Shown in pieces: positions 51,323 through 62,495 of a stretch of 64,000 nucleotides of DNA. Where the stretch lies: contig NZ_JAYEER010000004.1 in NCBI RefSeq assembly GCF_034653355.1, positions 1,116,001 to 1,180,000 of the forward strand, written 5' to 3'. Each line of letters opens with the position of its first letter. Within the stretch, counting starts at the first letter, position 1. The notes beneath the pieces are model-generated. The model made no database searches, had not been told where the DNA came from, and saw only the letters and a program-made list of their open reading frames with translations. The stretch is from Nitrospirillum sp034653355 (GTDB taxonomy: Bacteria; Pseudomonadota; Alphaproteobacteria; Azospirillales; Azospirillaceae). Position numbers and translations under genes: made by a program.

Positions 51323-51757
51323 ATGACCGCCAAGACGTTCGCCATCGCTTCCGATCACGCCGGCACCGAGCTGAAGGCCGCGCTGAAGGCGCTGCTGGAA
51401 GAGCAGGGCGTGACCGTCCTGGACCTGGGCACGGATGGCCCCGCCAGCGTGGACTATCCCAATTTCGCGGACGCCGTGGCCGCCGCCCTGGCCGACGGCC
51501 GGGCCGGGGCCGGCGTGCTGATCTGCGGCACCGGCATCGGCATCAGCATCGCCGCCAACCGGCATCGCCACGTCCGCGCGGCCCTGTGCCACGACATCAC
51601 CACCGCCCGTCTCTGCCGCCAGCACAACGACGCCAACGTCCTGGTGCTGGGCGCCCGCATCGTCGGGCTGGAGGTGGCGCGCGATTGCACCTTGGCTTTC
51701 CTGTCCACGCCGTATGAAGGGGGACGTCACGCCCGGCGCGTTGCCATGCTGGGCTGA
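51323..51757 (+). CDS. rpiB: Ribose 5-phosphate isomerase B
   Basis: Interconverts ribose 5-phosphate and ribulose 5-phosphate. 144 aa, with FAIASDHAGTELKAAL, LDLGTDGPASVDYPNFA, CGTGIGISIAANRH and RLCRQHNDANVLVLGARIVG, the LacA/RpiB signatures. Start ATG 51323. It precedes glyA by 70 bp, the common alphaproteobacterial order rpiB-glyA-nrdR-ribD. Confidence 0.94.
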   Translation: MTAKTFAIASDHAGTELKAALKALLEEQGVTVLDLGTDGPASVDYPNFADAVAAALADGRAGAGVLICGTGIGISIAANRHRHVRAALCHDITTARLCRQHNDANVLVLGARIVGLEVARDCTLAFLSTPYEGGRHARRVAMLG

Positions 51758-51827
51758 GGCGCTTCCGGGACCGGCGCCCCGGCGCGGGTCCAGACGACGC
51801 GGATCCGCATCATAGAGGGTTGTCAGA

Positions 51828-53109
51828 ATGGCTTTTACTCAAAGCGCCGGTTTCTTCAGCGACACGCTCGCGGCGGCCGATCCCGAACTCGCCCGCGTCA
51901 TTGGTGACGAGTTGCGCCGCCAGCAGGACCAGATCGAGCTGATCGCGTCGGAGAACATCGTCTCCCGCGCCGTGCTGGAGGCCCAGGGCTCCGTCCTGAC
52001 CAACAAGTACGCCGAAGGCTATCCCTCCAAGCGCTACTACGGCGGTTGCGAGTATGTCGACGTGGCCGAACAGCTGGCCATCGACCGCGCCAAGGCGCTG
52101 TTCAACTGCGCCTACGCCAACGTGCAGCCGCATTCCGGCGCCCAGGCCAACCAGGCGGTGTTCATGGCCCTGCTGAAGCCGGGCGACACCTTCATGGGCA
52201 TGGACCTGACCCACGGCGGCCACCTGACCCACGGGTCCGCCGCCAACCAGTCCGGCAAGTGGTTCAACGTCGTCAGCTACGGCGTGCGCCCGGAAGACCA
52301 CCGCATCGATTACGAGGCGATGGAGGCCAAGGCCCGCGAGCATAAGCCCAAGCTGATCATCGCCGGCGCGTCCGCCTACCCGCGGGAGATCGATTTCGCC
52401 CGCTTCCGCGCCATCGCGGATGAGATCGGCGCCTATCTGATGGTGGACATGGCCCACTATGCGGGCCTGGTCGCCGCCGGCGTCTATCCCAGCCCGCTGC
52501 CGCATGCCCACATTGTCACCACGACCACGCACAAGACCCTGCGCCGGTCCGCGCGGCGGCATGATCCTGTCCAACGACCTGGACCTGGGCAAGAAGATCA
52601 ACTCGGCGGTGTTCCCCGGCCTGCAGGGCGGCCCGCTGATGCACGTCATCTCCGCCAAGGCCGTGGCCTTCGGCGAAGCGCTGAAGCCCGAGTTCAAGGA
52701 ATACGCCGCCCAGGTGAAGGCCAATGCCCAGGTGCTGGCCGATGTCCTGATCAAGGGCGGCCTGGACATCGTGTCCGGCGGCACCGACAGCCACATCGTG
52801 CTGGTCGACCTGCGTCCCAAGAAGCTGACCGGCCGCGACGCCGAGGTCAGCCTGGAACACGCCGGCATGACCTGCAACAAGAACGGCGTGCCCTTCGATC
52901 CGGAGAAGCCGATGGTGACATCCGGCGTCCGCCTGGGCACCCCGGCCGCCACCACGCGCGGCTTCGGCACCGAGGAGTTCCGCCAGGTCGGCGAAATGAT
53001 CATCGAGGTGCTGGACGCGCTGGCCAAGTCCAACGGCGACAACTCGGCCGCCGAGGCGCGGGTGCGGGAAAAGGTTCAGGCGCTCTGCCGCCGTTTCCCG
53101 ATTTACTGA
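51828..53109 (+). pseudogene. glyA: Serine hydroxymethyltransferase, frameshifted in this sequence
   Basis: PLP enzyme converting serine and tetrahydrofolate to glycine and 5,10-methylene-THF. The first part runs normally (QIELIASENIVSRAV; TNKYAEGYPSKRYYGG; MAHYAGLVAAGVYP) to the PLP lysine K236 in TTTHKTL. One extra C at about 52543-52545 then breaks the frame; dropping it gives RGPRGGMILSNDLDLGKK and an intact C-half to RRFPIY at 53109 (426 aa, normal length). Because glyA is normally needed for one-carbon metabolism and both halves are perfect, a sequencing error is by far the simplest reading. Confidence 0.94.
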
Positions 53110-53154
53110 AACAGGGCCGGTTGAACGGCCGCACACGGAGGGGGAACAGGAGTA

Positions 53155-53616
53155 ATGCGCTGCCCGTTTTGTGGTAACGACGACACCCAGGTGAAGGATT
53201 CTCGGCCCACCGAGGATAACTCCGCCATCCGCCGCCGCCGCTTCTGCCCCTCCTGCGGCGCGCGGTTCACGACGTTCGAGCGCGTGCAGCTGCGCGAGTT
53301 GACCGTGGTGAAGGCGACCGGGCAGCGCGAACCCTTCGATCGCGAGAAGGTCCTGCGGTCGATGCGGGTCGCCCTGCGCAAGCGGCCGGTGGATGCCGAC
53401 CGCATCGACCGGGTGGTGAACTCCATCGTTCGCCAGCTGGAATCGTCCGGCGAGACGGAAATTCCGTCCAAGCAGATCGGCAGCATGGTGATGGATACGC
53501 TGGCCCAGTTGGACCAGATCGCCTACATCCGCTATGCCTCGGTCTACAAGGACTTCCGTGAAGTGGCCGATTTCAATGAGTTCGTCGGCCATCTTAAGAC
53601 CGAACCGGAAGTCTGA
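53155..53616 (+). CDS. nrdR: Transcriptional repressor NrdR
   Basis: Repressor of ribonucleotide reductase genes that senses ATP/dATP. 153 aa: a zinc ribbon with C3/C6 and C31/C34 (RCPFCG; FCPSCGARF), then an ATP-cone domain (VVKATGQREPFDREKVLRSM). Start ATG 53155, 45 bp after glyA. It opens the nrdR-rib-nusB-thiL operon. Confidence 0.95.
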   Translation: MRCPFCGNDDTQVKDSRPTEDNSAIRRRRFCPSCGARFTTFERVQLRELTVVKATGQREPFDREKVLRSMRVALRKRPVDADRIDRVVNSIVRQLESSGETEIPSKQIGSMVMDTLAQLDQIAYIRYASVYKDFREVADFNEFVGHLKTEPEV

Positions 53617-53632
53617 GGACTTCATGGCCATA

Positions 53633-53662
53633 TCAGGCGGGGCTTGAATCGGTCCCGCCTGA
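53633..53662 (+). other. Hairpin in the nrdR-ribD gap
   Basis: A perfect 9-bp stem TCAGGCGGG / CCCGCCTGA with a 12-nt loop, 38 bp before the ribD ATG. There is no T-run, so it may be a processing site or attenuator rather than a terminator. It does not have the conserved multi-stem FMN riboswitch core. Confidence 0.5.
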
Positions 53663-53699
53663 CGGCCCATCCTAAGGGGCATAGGAAGGGCCGCATCCC

Positions 53700-54824
53700 A
53701 TGTCCATGACCCACACTCAATTCACCGCCGACGACGTCGCGCACATGCGCGCGGCCCTGGCGCTCGCCGCGCGCGGGCTGGGGCGCTGCTGGCCCAACCC
53801 GGCGGTGGGCTGCGTCATCGTCAATGACGGTCGCGTGGTGGGCCGGGGCTGGACCCAGCCCGGCGGGCGACCGCATGCCGAGACCGTGGCCCTGGCCCAG
53901 GCGGGTGCCACCGCCGAGGGCGCCACGGCCTACGTCACCTTGGAACCCTGCAGCCACGTCGGCAAGACGCCGCCCTGCGCCGACGCGCTGGTGGCCGCCG
54001 GCATCAAGCGCGTCGTCGTCGCCATCGGCGATCCGGACCCCCGCGTTTCCGGCCGGGGCATCGCCCGCCTGCGCGACGCCGGTATCACCGTGGATGTCGG
54101 CTTGCTGGAGGAAGAGGCGCGGCTGGTGACGGAGGGCTTCCTGCGCCGCGTCACCGAGGGCCGCCCCATGGTGACCCTGAAACTGGCCACCACGCTGGAC
54201 GGCCGTATCGCCACCAAGGCGCATGAGAGCCAGTGGATCACCGGCCCGGTCGCCCGCTCCTGGGGTCACGGCCTGCGGGCCATCCACGACGCCATTATGG
54301 TGGGCATCGGCACGGCCCTGGCGGACGATCCGGAACTGACCTGCCGCCTGCCGGGGCTGGAGGATCGCTCCCCCATCCGCGTCGTGGTGGACCGCCGCCT
54401 GCGCCTGCCGCTGACCAGCCGCCTGGTATGCGACGCCCGCCGCGTACCGGTGTGGGTGGCCACCCTGGCCGGCGGCGACGCCACCCGGCGCCGCGCGTAT
54501 CAGGAGTGCGGGGTGGAGATCATCGAGATCCCGGCGGACGCCGACGGCGTCATGCCGTTGGCCGAGGTGCTGGCGGCGCTGGGAGGGCGCGGCCTGACCC
54601 GGGTGCTGGTGGAGGGCGGCGCGCAGCTGGCTGCCTCCCTCTTCAAGGAAGATCTGGTGGACCGCCTGGAATGGTACCGCGCGGCCAAGGTCATCGGCGG
54701 CGACGGCCTGGCGGCGGCCCAGGGCTTCGGTCTTGAGCAGCTGGACGCCGCGCCGCGCTTCAGTCTCGTGGACATGCGTCCGGCCGGCGATGACCAGGCC
54801 GAGAGCTATCGCCGCATCGGGTGA
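53700..54824 (+). CDS. ribD: Bifunctional diaminohydroxyphosphoribosylaminopyrimidine deaminase / uracil reductase
   Basis: Second and third steps of riboflavin synthesis. 374 aa. The N-terminal deaminase has zinc ligands in PHAETVALA (H59, catalytic E61) and EPCSHVGKTPPC (C84, C93). The C-terminal reductase begins VTLKLATTLDGRIATKAHESQWITG and ends with VLVEGGAQLAASLF. Two in-frame ATGs (53700, 53706) are possible. First rib gene of the operon. Confidence 0.95.
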   Translation: MSMTHTQFTADDVAHMRAALALAARGLGRCWPNPAVGCVIVNDGRVVGRGWTQPGGRPHAETVALAQAGATAEGATAYVTLEPCSHVGKTPPCADALVAAGIKRVVVAIGDPDPRVSGRGIARLRDAGITVDVGLLEEEARLVTEGFLRRVTEGRPMVTLKLATTLDGRIATKAHESQWITGPVARSWGHGLRAIHDAIMVGIGTALADDPELTCRLPGLEDRSPIRVVVDRRLRLPLTSRLVCDARRVPVWVATLAGGDATRRRAYQECGVEIIEIPADADGVMPLAEVLAALGGRGLTRVLVEGGAQLAASLFKEDLVDRLEWYRAAKVIGGDGLAAAQGFGLEQLDAAPRFSLVDMRPAGDDQAESYRRIG

Positions 54825-54901
54825 CCGGTTTGCGGTTTCGCGCGGGAAACGCGGCAATTTTGTGCTCGCCAGCCGCACCGCCCCGGCCTAGTTTGTCGCC
54901 C

Positions 54902-55489
54902 ATGTTTACCGGACTCATCACGGATGTCGGGCAGGTCACCGCTGTTGAACGGCGTGGCGATACCCGTTTCACCATCGCCACCGGGTTCGACCTGGAGACG
55001 GTCGCCATCGGCGCCTCCATCGCCTGCAACGGCGTGTGCCTCACGGTGGTCGAGAAAGGTCCCGGCTGGTTCAAGGTGGACGTGTCCGCCGAAACCCATT
55101 CCAAGACCACCACCGGCCGCTGGCAGGCCGGCACGCCCGTGAACCTGGAGCGCTCCTTGCGCCTGGGCGATGAGCTGGGCGGCCATCTGGTCTACGGCCA
55201 TGTCGACGGCGTCATCGACATCGTCGACGTGCTGCCGGACGGCGACAGCCAGCGCTGGTGGTTCGACGCGCCACCACACTTGGCCCGCTTCATCGCCGCC
55301 AAGGGTTCCGTCGCGCTGGACGGCGTGTCGCTGACCGTGAATTCGGTCGAGGGTACACGCTTCGGCATCAACATCATCCCCCACACCCAGGAGAAGACCA
55401 CCTTCCAGCACCTGAAGGCTGGCGGCGTGGTCAACCTGGAGGTCGACATGCTGGCGCGCTACGTCGCCCGTCTCGCGGAAACGAAATGA
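54902..55489 (+). CDS. ribE: Riboflavin synthase (alpha chain)
   Basis: Dismutates two 6,7-dimethyl-8-ribityllumazine to riboflavin. 195 aa with the two internal lumazine-binding repeats: MFTGLITDVGQV and SIACNGVCLTVV in the first, LGGHLVYGHVDGV and GVSLTVNSVEG in the second. ATG 54902 begins at the conserved MFTGLI; the open frame upstream is not conserved. The stop overlaps the next ATG. Confidence 0.95.
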   Translation: MFTGLITDVGQVTAVERRGDTRFTIATGFDLETVAIGASIACNGVCLTVVEKGPGWFKVDVSAETHSKTTTGRWQAGTPVNLERSLRLGDELGGHLVYGHVDGVIDIVDVLPDGDSQRWWFDAPPHLARFIAAKGSVALDGVSLTVNSVEGTRFGINIIPHTQEKTTFQHLKAGGVVNLEVDMLARYVARLAETK

Positions 55490-56622
55490 TGAGCAACACC
55501 CCGGTCTCCGTGGCCCTGTCCACGCCTGAGGAACTGATCGAGGAGGCCCGCGCCGGCCGCATGTTCATCCTGGTGGATGACGAGGACCGCGAGAACGAGG
55601 GCGACCTGGTCATCCCGGCGGAATGCTGCGACGCGGCGGCCGTGAACTTCATGGCCCGGCACGGCCGCGGCCTGATCTGCCTCTCCATGGACCGGGCCCA
55701 GATCAATCGCCTGAACCTGCCGCTGATGTCGCGGGACAACGCGTCCCGCCACCAGACGGCCTTCACCGTGTCCATCGAGGCGCGGGAAGGGGTGACCACC
55801 GGCATTTCCGCCCCCGACCGCGCCCGTACCATCGCGGTCGCCATCGACCCCAACAGCGGCCCGCAGGACATCGCGTCCCCCGGCCACATCTTTCCGCTGG
55901 TGGCGCGTGACGGCGGCGTGCTGGTCCGCGCCGGCCACACCGAGGCGGCGGTGGACTTCGCCCGTCTGGCGGGCAAGCTGCCGGCCGGCGTGATCTGCGA
56001 GATCATGAAGGACGACGGCACCATGGCCCGCCTGCCGGACCTGCTGCCCTTCGCCGCCGAGCATGGCCTGAAGATCGGCACCATCGCCGACCTGATCGCC
56101 TATCGCCGCCGCACCGAGACGCTGGTGGAGCGCACCTACACCACCGCCATCGAAAGCCGCCATGGCGGCCACTTCACCGTGCACGTCTACAAGAACCGCA
56201 TCACCGGGGCGGAGCATCTGGCCCTGGTCATGGGCGATGTCGCCGACGGCCGGCCGGTGCTGGCCCGCATGCACGCGCTGGAGGTGGTGCACGACCTGCT
56301 GGGCGACGTGCGGCGCCAGGGCGCCGGCGACCTGGACATCGCCATGTCCACCGTGGCGCGCGAGGGCCGGGGCGTCATCGTCGTCATCCGCGACGCGCAG
56401 CCCTTCTCGCTGCTGGACCGTCTGCGCACCCTGGACGGCGCCGGCTCGCCGGACGGCGGCCAGTTGCGCGACTATGGCGTGGGCGCGCAGATCCTGCTGG
56501 ACCTGGGAGTCAAGGAACTGCACCTGCTGACCAACAACCCCAAGACGCTGGTGGGACTCGACGGCTACGGCCTGACCATCCTCAGCCAGCGCGCCATCCC
56601 CCCGCGCCCGCCGGTCGCCTGA
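55486..56622 (+). CDS. ribB: 3,4-dihydroxy-2-butanone-4-phosphate synthase with degenerate GTP cyclohydrolase II domain (RibBX type)
   Basis: The N-half (about 1-205) is an intact RibB with DDEDRENEGDL, the active HGRGLICLSM, and GHTEAAVDFARLAG; it converts ribulose 5-phosphate to dihydroxybutanone phosphate and formate. The C-half aligns with GTP cyclohydrolase II but lacks the zinc Cys triad (normally CLTGDVF...CDCG; here RMHALEVVHDLLGD) and the RQEGRGIGL motif, so it cannot carry out the RibA reaction. This variant has been described in proteobacteria as RibBX. A separate GTP cyclohydrolase II must lie elsewhere. Two ATGs (55486, 55489); ATGA overlap with ribE. Confidence 0.94.
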   Translation: MMSNTPVSVALSTPEELIEEARAGRMFILVDDEDRENEGDLVIPAECCDAAAVNFMARHGRGLICLSMDRAQINRLNLPLMSRDNASRHQTAFTVSIEAREGVTTGISAPDRARTIAVAIDPNSGPQDIASPGHIFPLVARDGGVLVRAGHTEAAVDFARLAGKLPAGVICEIMKDDGTMARLPDLLPFAAEHGLKIGTIADLIAYRRRTETLVERTYTTAIESRHGGHFTVHVYKNRITGAEHLALVMGDVADGRPVLARMHALEVVHDLLGDVRRQGAGDLDIAMSTVAREGRGVIVVIRDAQPFSLLDRLRTLDGAGSPDGGQLRDYGVGAQILLDLGVKELHLLTNNPKTLVGLDGYGLTILSQRAIPPRPPVA

Positions 56623-56633
56623 GGAGCCGGTCC

Positions 56634-57098
56634 TTGGCCGAAGCCCCCCACATCATGATCGTCGAGGCCCGGTTCCACGAGGACATCGGCGAGGAACTGG
56701 TGCGCGGGGCCGTGGCCGAGATCACCCGGGCCGGCGCGACGTATGAGCATTTCCAGGTGCCGGGCGCGTTCGAGCTGCCGGCGGCCTTGCAGTATTCCGT
56801 GAAGTCCATGGACTTCTACTCCGGCCGCCGCCGCTTCGACGGCTATGTGGCGCTGGGCTGCCTCATCCGGGGCGAGACCACGCACTACGACACCGTCGCC
56901 GCCGAATGCGCCCGGGGGCTGAACGATCTGGTGTTGCGCCACACCCTGGCGCTGGGCTACGGCGTGCTGACGGTGGAGAATCGCGAGCAGGCCTGGGCCC
57001 GCGCGTCCGTGGCGCAGAAAAACCGAGGCGGGGAGGCGGCCCGCGCCTGCCTGGACATGATCGGGCTGAAGCGCCAGTTCAGGCTTAATACGCGTTAG
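56634..57098 (+). CDS. ribH: 6,7-dimethyl-8-ribityllumazine synthase
   Basis: Penultimate step of riboflavin synthesis. 154 aa, with VPGAFELPAALQ, YVALGCLIRGETTHYDTVA and the GVLTVENREQAWARA region typical of RibH. Translation starts at TTG 56634, 7 bp after GAGGAGC, directly after ribB. A GGCCCC-N4-GGGGCC hairpin (57123-57138) lies downstream. Confidence 0.94.
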   Translation: MAEAPHIMIVEARFHEDIGEELVRGAVAEITRAGATYEHFQVPGAFELPAALQYSVKSMDFYSGRRRFDGYVALGCLIRGETTHYDTVAAECARGLNDLVLRHTLALGYGVLTVENREQAWARASVAQKNRGGEAARACLDMIGLKRQFRLNTR

Positions 57099-57122
57099 TT
57101 CGTGCGCCCTCTGGCGGCGGGC

Positions 57123-57138
57123 GGCCCCGTCCGGGGCC
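57123..57138 (+). other. GC hairpin in the ribH-nusB gap
   Basis: GGCCCC-GTCC-GGGGCC, 25 bp after ribH. The 273-bp gap (57099-57371) is longer than usual for ribH-nusB and contains several GC-rich inverted segments but no open frame I can support. Confidence 0.45.
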
Positions 57139-57371
57139 TTGCCTCATCCTCGCTTTTCCAGTCCGCTGCGCTGCCCGGAAAGCTCCGGCGGCCGCGGTCG
57201 CGGCCTAAATGGGTGCAGCCTGCCGGTGGCGTCTGTTGCGTTTTGGCGGCCGCTTTACGGGCAGGCCGGCTATGCCGGATGATTTTTCGGTTGGCCGGCG
57301 GGCCCGGCTGCCTCATCTTTCCCTACTTTCCAAATCCCCCTTCCTTCCTGGCGAAAAGCGTTCCCGACATC

Positions 57372-57929
57372 ATGGCTCCCCGCAAAAAGGTCACCATCCC
57401 CACGCCCACGCCGGAAGTGAAGCTTCCCACGCCCAAGCGCGCCGGTTCCGCGAAGGCGCGGCGCAGCGCCGCCCGCCTGAACGCCGTGCAGGCGCTGTAC
57501 CAGATCGAGCTGACGGAAAGCTCGCCCGAGGTGATCATCACCGAGTACGCCAATTTCCGCCTGGGCCAGGAACTGGACGGCGACCGCTACGTCTCGGCGG
57601 ATGGGGAACTGTTCGCCGCCATCGTGCGCGGCGCCACCTCGCGTCAGCATGAGATCGACCCGGTGCTGAGCCAGGCGTTGGACCGCCAGCACCTGGACCG
57701 GCTGGAACTGCTGCTGCGCGCCATCCTGCGCGCCGGCGCGTGGGAGCTGCTGGCCGGCGGCGACACGGCCGCCCGCATCGTCATCAACGATTACATCGAC
57801 GTGGCCCACGGCTTCTTCGCCGGCCGGGAACCCGGCATGATCAACGGCGTTCTGGACAAGGTCGCCCGCATCGTCCGCCCGGATGAACTGGCGTCCCGCG
57901 CCGGCGGCAATGAGGGCGCCCAGGGCTGA
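57372..57929 (+). CDS. nusB: Transcription antitermination factor NusB
   Basis: Antitermination and rRNA-processing factor acting with NusE. 185 aa: a basic N-terminal tail rich in Pro/Thr/Lys (MAPRKKVTIPTPTPEVK) precedes the helical domain (SAARLNAVQALYQIELTES; LLLRAILRAGAWELL; INDYIDVAHGF; INGVLDKVAR). The ATG at 57372 is the natural start; the long open frame upstream is intergenic. Confidence 0.94.
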   Translation: MAPRKKVTIPTPTPEVKLPTPKRAGSAKARRSAARLNAVQALYQIELTESSPEVIITEYANFRLGQELDGDRYVSADGELFAAIVRGATSRQHEIDPVLSQALDRQHLDRLELLLRAILRAGAWELLAGGDTAARIVINDYIDVAHGFFAGREPGMINGVLDKVARIVRPDELASRAGGNEGAQG

Positions 57930-57963
57930 GGCCCGCTTTCACCTGGAAAGGTTGACCCAGCGG

Positions 57964-59043
57964 ATGGTGGATACGGGTTCCGATCCCTGCGCGCCGGCCC
58001 TTGTCGCCGCCATGAAGCCGGACAAGGCCGCCGACCAGCCGCTGGGGGAATTCGACCGCATAGCCCGGTATTTCCGTCCGCTGGCCCAGGGCTTCCCCGG
58101 CGCGCAGGGCCTGCGCGATGACGCCGCCTACGTCACCGTGCCCCTGGGCAAGGAAGTGGTGGTGACCACCGACGCCATGGTGGCCGGCGTCCACTTCTTC
58201 CCCGACGACGCGCCCGGCTTGGTGGCCGGTAAGCTGCTGCGCACCAACCTGTCCGACCTGGCGGCCAAGGGGGCCGATCCCTTGGCCTACAGCTTGGTCA
58301 CCAGCCTGCCCCGCACCCTGGGCGAGGATTGGCTGGCCGGATTCGCCAGCGGCCTGGCCGCCGACCAGGCGGAATTCGGCATCCATCTGCTGGGCGGGGA
58401 CAGCACCGTCACCGACGGCCCCATCACCCTGGCCATCAGCGCCCTGGGCCTGATCGACGCCGGCACGGCCATCCGCCGCGTCGGCGCCGGGCCCGGCGAC
58501 CTGGTCTTCGTCACCGGCACCATTGGCGACGCCGCCCTGGGCCTGGCGCTGATCCGCCAGCGCAAGGGGCCGGTGCCGGAGGACGACCGGCAGTTCCTGC
58601 TGGACCGTTTCTATCGTCCGCGGCCACGCCTGGGCGTGGGCCCGGTGCTGCGCGCCGGCGCCACCGCGTCGGCGGACGTTTCCGACGGCCTGCTGGCCGA
58701 CCTGGGTCACATCGTGCGCGAGAGCGGCTTGGTGGCGGTGGTGGAGGCCGAGCGCATCCCCCTGTCGCCATCCGCCCGCCGCATGGTGGCGGAGCATGCC
58801 TGCACCCTCGCCGACCTGGCCACGGGTGGTGAGGATTACGAGGTGGTGTTCACCGTTCCGCCGGCCAAGCGCGGCGCCGTCATGGCGGCGGCGGCCAAGG
58901 CCAAGCTGACCGTCACCGAGATCGGCAGCCTGCGCCCGCTGGCGGCCGGCGGCGGCTTCACCGACGGCACCGGGCCCGCCCGCCTGGTGGACGCCATGGG
59001 CCGGGACGTCACCCCCCGCGCCGCCGGCTGGCAGCACTTCTGA
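57964..59043 (+). CDS. thiL: Thiamine-monophosphate kinase
   Basis: Phosphorylates thiamine monophosphate to thiamine diphosphate. About 359 aa: GEFDRIARYFRPLA, GLRDDAAYVTVP, TTDAMVAGVHF, NLSDLAAKGADPLAYSL, GGDSTVTDGP and ASADVSDGLLADLGHI are the AIR-synthase-like ThiL motifs. The start is uncertain: ATG 57964 is used, ATG 58012 would give the more usual short N-terminus, and the frame is open further back into nusB. Follows nusB, as in many proteobacteria. Confidence 0.93.
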   Translation: MVDTGSDPCAPALVAAMKPDKAADQPLGEFDRIARYFRPLAQGFPGAQGLRDDAAYVTVPLGKEVVVTTDAMVAGVHFFPDDAPGLVAGKLLRTNLSDLAAKGADPLAYSLVTSLPRTLGEDWLAGFASGLAADQAEFGIHLLGGDSTVTDGPITLAISALGLIDAGTAIRRVGAGPGDLVFVTGTIGDAALGLALIRQRKGPVPEDDRQFLLDRFYRPRPRLGVGPVLRAGATASADVSDGLLADLGHIVRESGLVAVVEAERIPLSPSARRMVAEHACTLADLATGGEDYEVVFTVPPAKRGAVMAAAAKAKLTVTEIGSLRPLAAGGGFTDGTGPARLVDAMGRDVTPRAAGWQHF

Positions 59044-59202
59044 TCCTGGTCTATTGTGCCAATTGAAGGAGCCCTTCGGGGAGCCTTGCCCTTGGCCGGG
59101 CACGGTTTTTTAACGCCCTGGCGTCAGGATGGGCGCCCAAGGGTGGGAACTCCGCCCCTTCGCGTTATTTCCCCTGGATGCTTGCCCCCTGGATGCTGGT
59201 CG

Positions 59203-59655
59203 ATGAAGAAAATCCTTTTCCTGCTGGTGGCGCTGCTGGCCCTGATCGGTGCCGGCGTGGGCGGCTACATCTTCCTGGTCCACAAGGACGGCCAGCCCAA
59301 GGTGGAGGAGGAGAAAAAGAAGCCTGCGGGCCCACCGCAGTTCGTGGACATCGGCCCCTTCGTCCTGCCCGTCATGGGCGACAAGCAGATCGAGCAGAAC
59401 CTGCTGTTGCAGGTGCAGATCCAGGTAGCCAGCGACGAGGCCAAGGATAAGGTCAAGGAACGGCGCTATATCCTGCAGAACGCCTATATTGAGACGCTGT
59501 ACGGCAAGCTGGGCCAGCAGCAGATCAAGGCCGGCCAGGTCATCGACGTGGTGGCGGTGCGCCGCTGGCTGATCGAGGCCACGCCCAAGGTGATGGGCGA
59601 GGGCGTGGTCGACGACGTGCTGATCCAGGCCGTCAACCAGCACCCGGCTTATTGA
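59203..59655 (+). CDS. FliL-like small membrane protein
   Basis: 150-aa protein with one N-terminal membrane anchor (MKKILFLLVALLALIGAG, about 4-24), a Lys/Glu-rich linker, and a periplasmic domain (FVDIGPFVLPV; LLLQVQIQVAS; RRYILQNAYIETLYG) resembling the FliL family that surrounds flagellar stators. No flagellar genes are adjacent; family placement is moderate. The ATG at 59203 is chosen because it starts the signal anchor. It sits between thiL and an acetyltransferase gene that begins 2 bp after its stop. Confidence 0.68.
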   Translation: MKKILFLLVALLALIGAGVGGYIFLVHKDGQPKVEEEKKKPAGPPQFVDIGPFVLPVMGDKQIEQNLLLQVQIQVASDEAKDKVKERRYILQNAYIETLYGKLGQQQIKAGQVIDVVAVRRWLIEATPKVMGEGVVDDVLIQAVNQHPAY

Positions 59656-59657
59656 CG

Positions 59658-60146
59658 ATGGCGGACGTGATCATCCGTCCCTATCGTCCCGGTGACGAGT
59701 TGGGCATCGCCGATCTCATCGTCCCCATCCAGCGGCAGGAGTTCGACATCCCCATCACCTATGCCGAACAGCCGGATCTGCGCGACATTCCAGGCTTTTA
59801 CCAACAGGGCGCCGGGGAATTCTGGGTGGCGGTGGACGGGGATCGCGTCGTCGGCAGCATTTCGCTGAAGGACATCGGCCAGGGGGCGGGCGCCTTGCGC
59901 AAGATGTTCGTGGCGGCCAGCCACCGGGGCGCGCCGCATCGGCTGGCCACCGGCCTGCTGACGGTTTTGCTGGCACATGCCAGGGATCAGGGCCTTCAGG
60001 CCGTGTATTTGGGCACAACCGCTAAGTTCTTGGCGGCCCATCGCTTTTATGAAAAAAGCGGTTTTTCGCTGATTACCCCGGATGAGTTACCCCCATCCTT
60101 TCCCCGCATGGCGGTCGACACCCGGTTTTACTTTCTCTCCCTTTAG
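59658..60146 (+). CDS. GNAT family N-acetyltransferase
   Basis: 162-aa acetyltransferase. GNAT motif A is seen around LRKMFVAASHRGAPHRLATGLL (given in part: KMFVAASHRGAPHRLATGL), followed by YLGTTAKFLAAHRFYEKSGF, the typical motif B. Substrate unknown. The ATG at 59658 follows the FliL-like stop by 2 bp, so the pair is probably coupled. Confidence 0.85.
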   Translation: MADVIIRPYRPGDELGIADLIVPIQRQEFDIPITYAEQPDLRDIPGFYQQGAGEFWVAVDGDRVVGSISLKDIGQGAGALRKMFVAASHRGAPHRLATGLLTVLLAHARDQGLQAVYLGTTAKFLAAHRFYEKSGFSLITPDELPPSFPRMAVDTRFYFLSL

Positions 60147-60280
60147 GCCGGCCCCTTCGGGCGATTGCTTAGGCCCTGTTTCCATGTCACTTTTTCAGGA
60201 CTGAAACGGCGACCGACATCCAGCGTGCAGAATTGGGGCGGCGCCGGCCCTGGGAAACCAGTCTGGGAAAAGGAAACGAC

Positions 60281-62404
<2,124 letters not shown>

Positions 62405-62429
62405 CGCGCGTTTCCCAAGTCCGCAACAA

Positions 62430-62464
62430 AAAACCCCGGCGTGACCATCACGTCGGGGTTTTCC
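62430..62464. terminator. Bidirectional terminator between hppA and bamE
   Basis: AAAACCCCG-N-CGTGA / TCACG-N-CGGGGTTTT with a 3-nt loop and one mismatch, flanked by A and T runs. Serves both convergent genes. Confidence 0.88.
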
Positions 62465-62495
62465 TCATGCCGTGAAGGCCGAAGCGCGGGACGCC

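Noticed and set aside
53617..53699. FMN riboswitch before ribD
   Set aside because: Only one simple hairpin is present; the conserved multi-stem FMN core was not found.
56098..56622. Functional GTP cyclohydrolase II
   Set aside because: The zinc-binding cysteines and RQEGRGIGL motif are missing.
57102..57371. N-terminal extension of NusB
   Set aside because: Open frame without conservation; natural start at MAPRKK, residue lengths then match the family.
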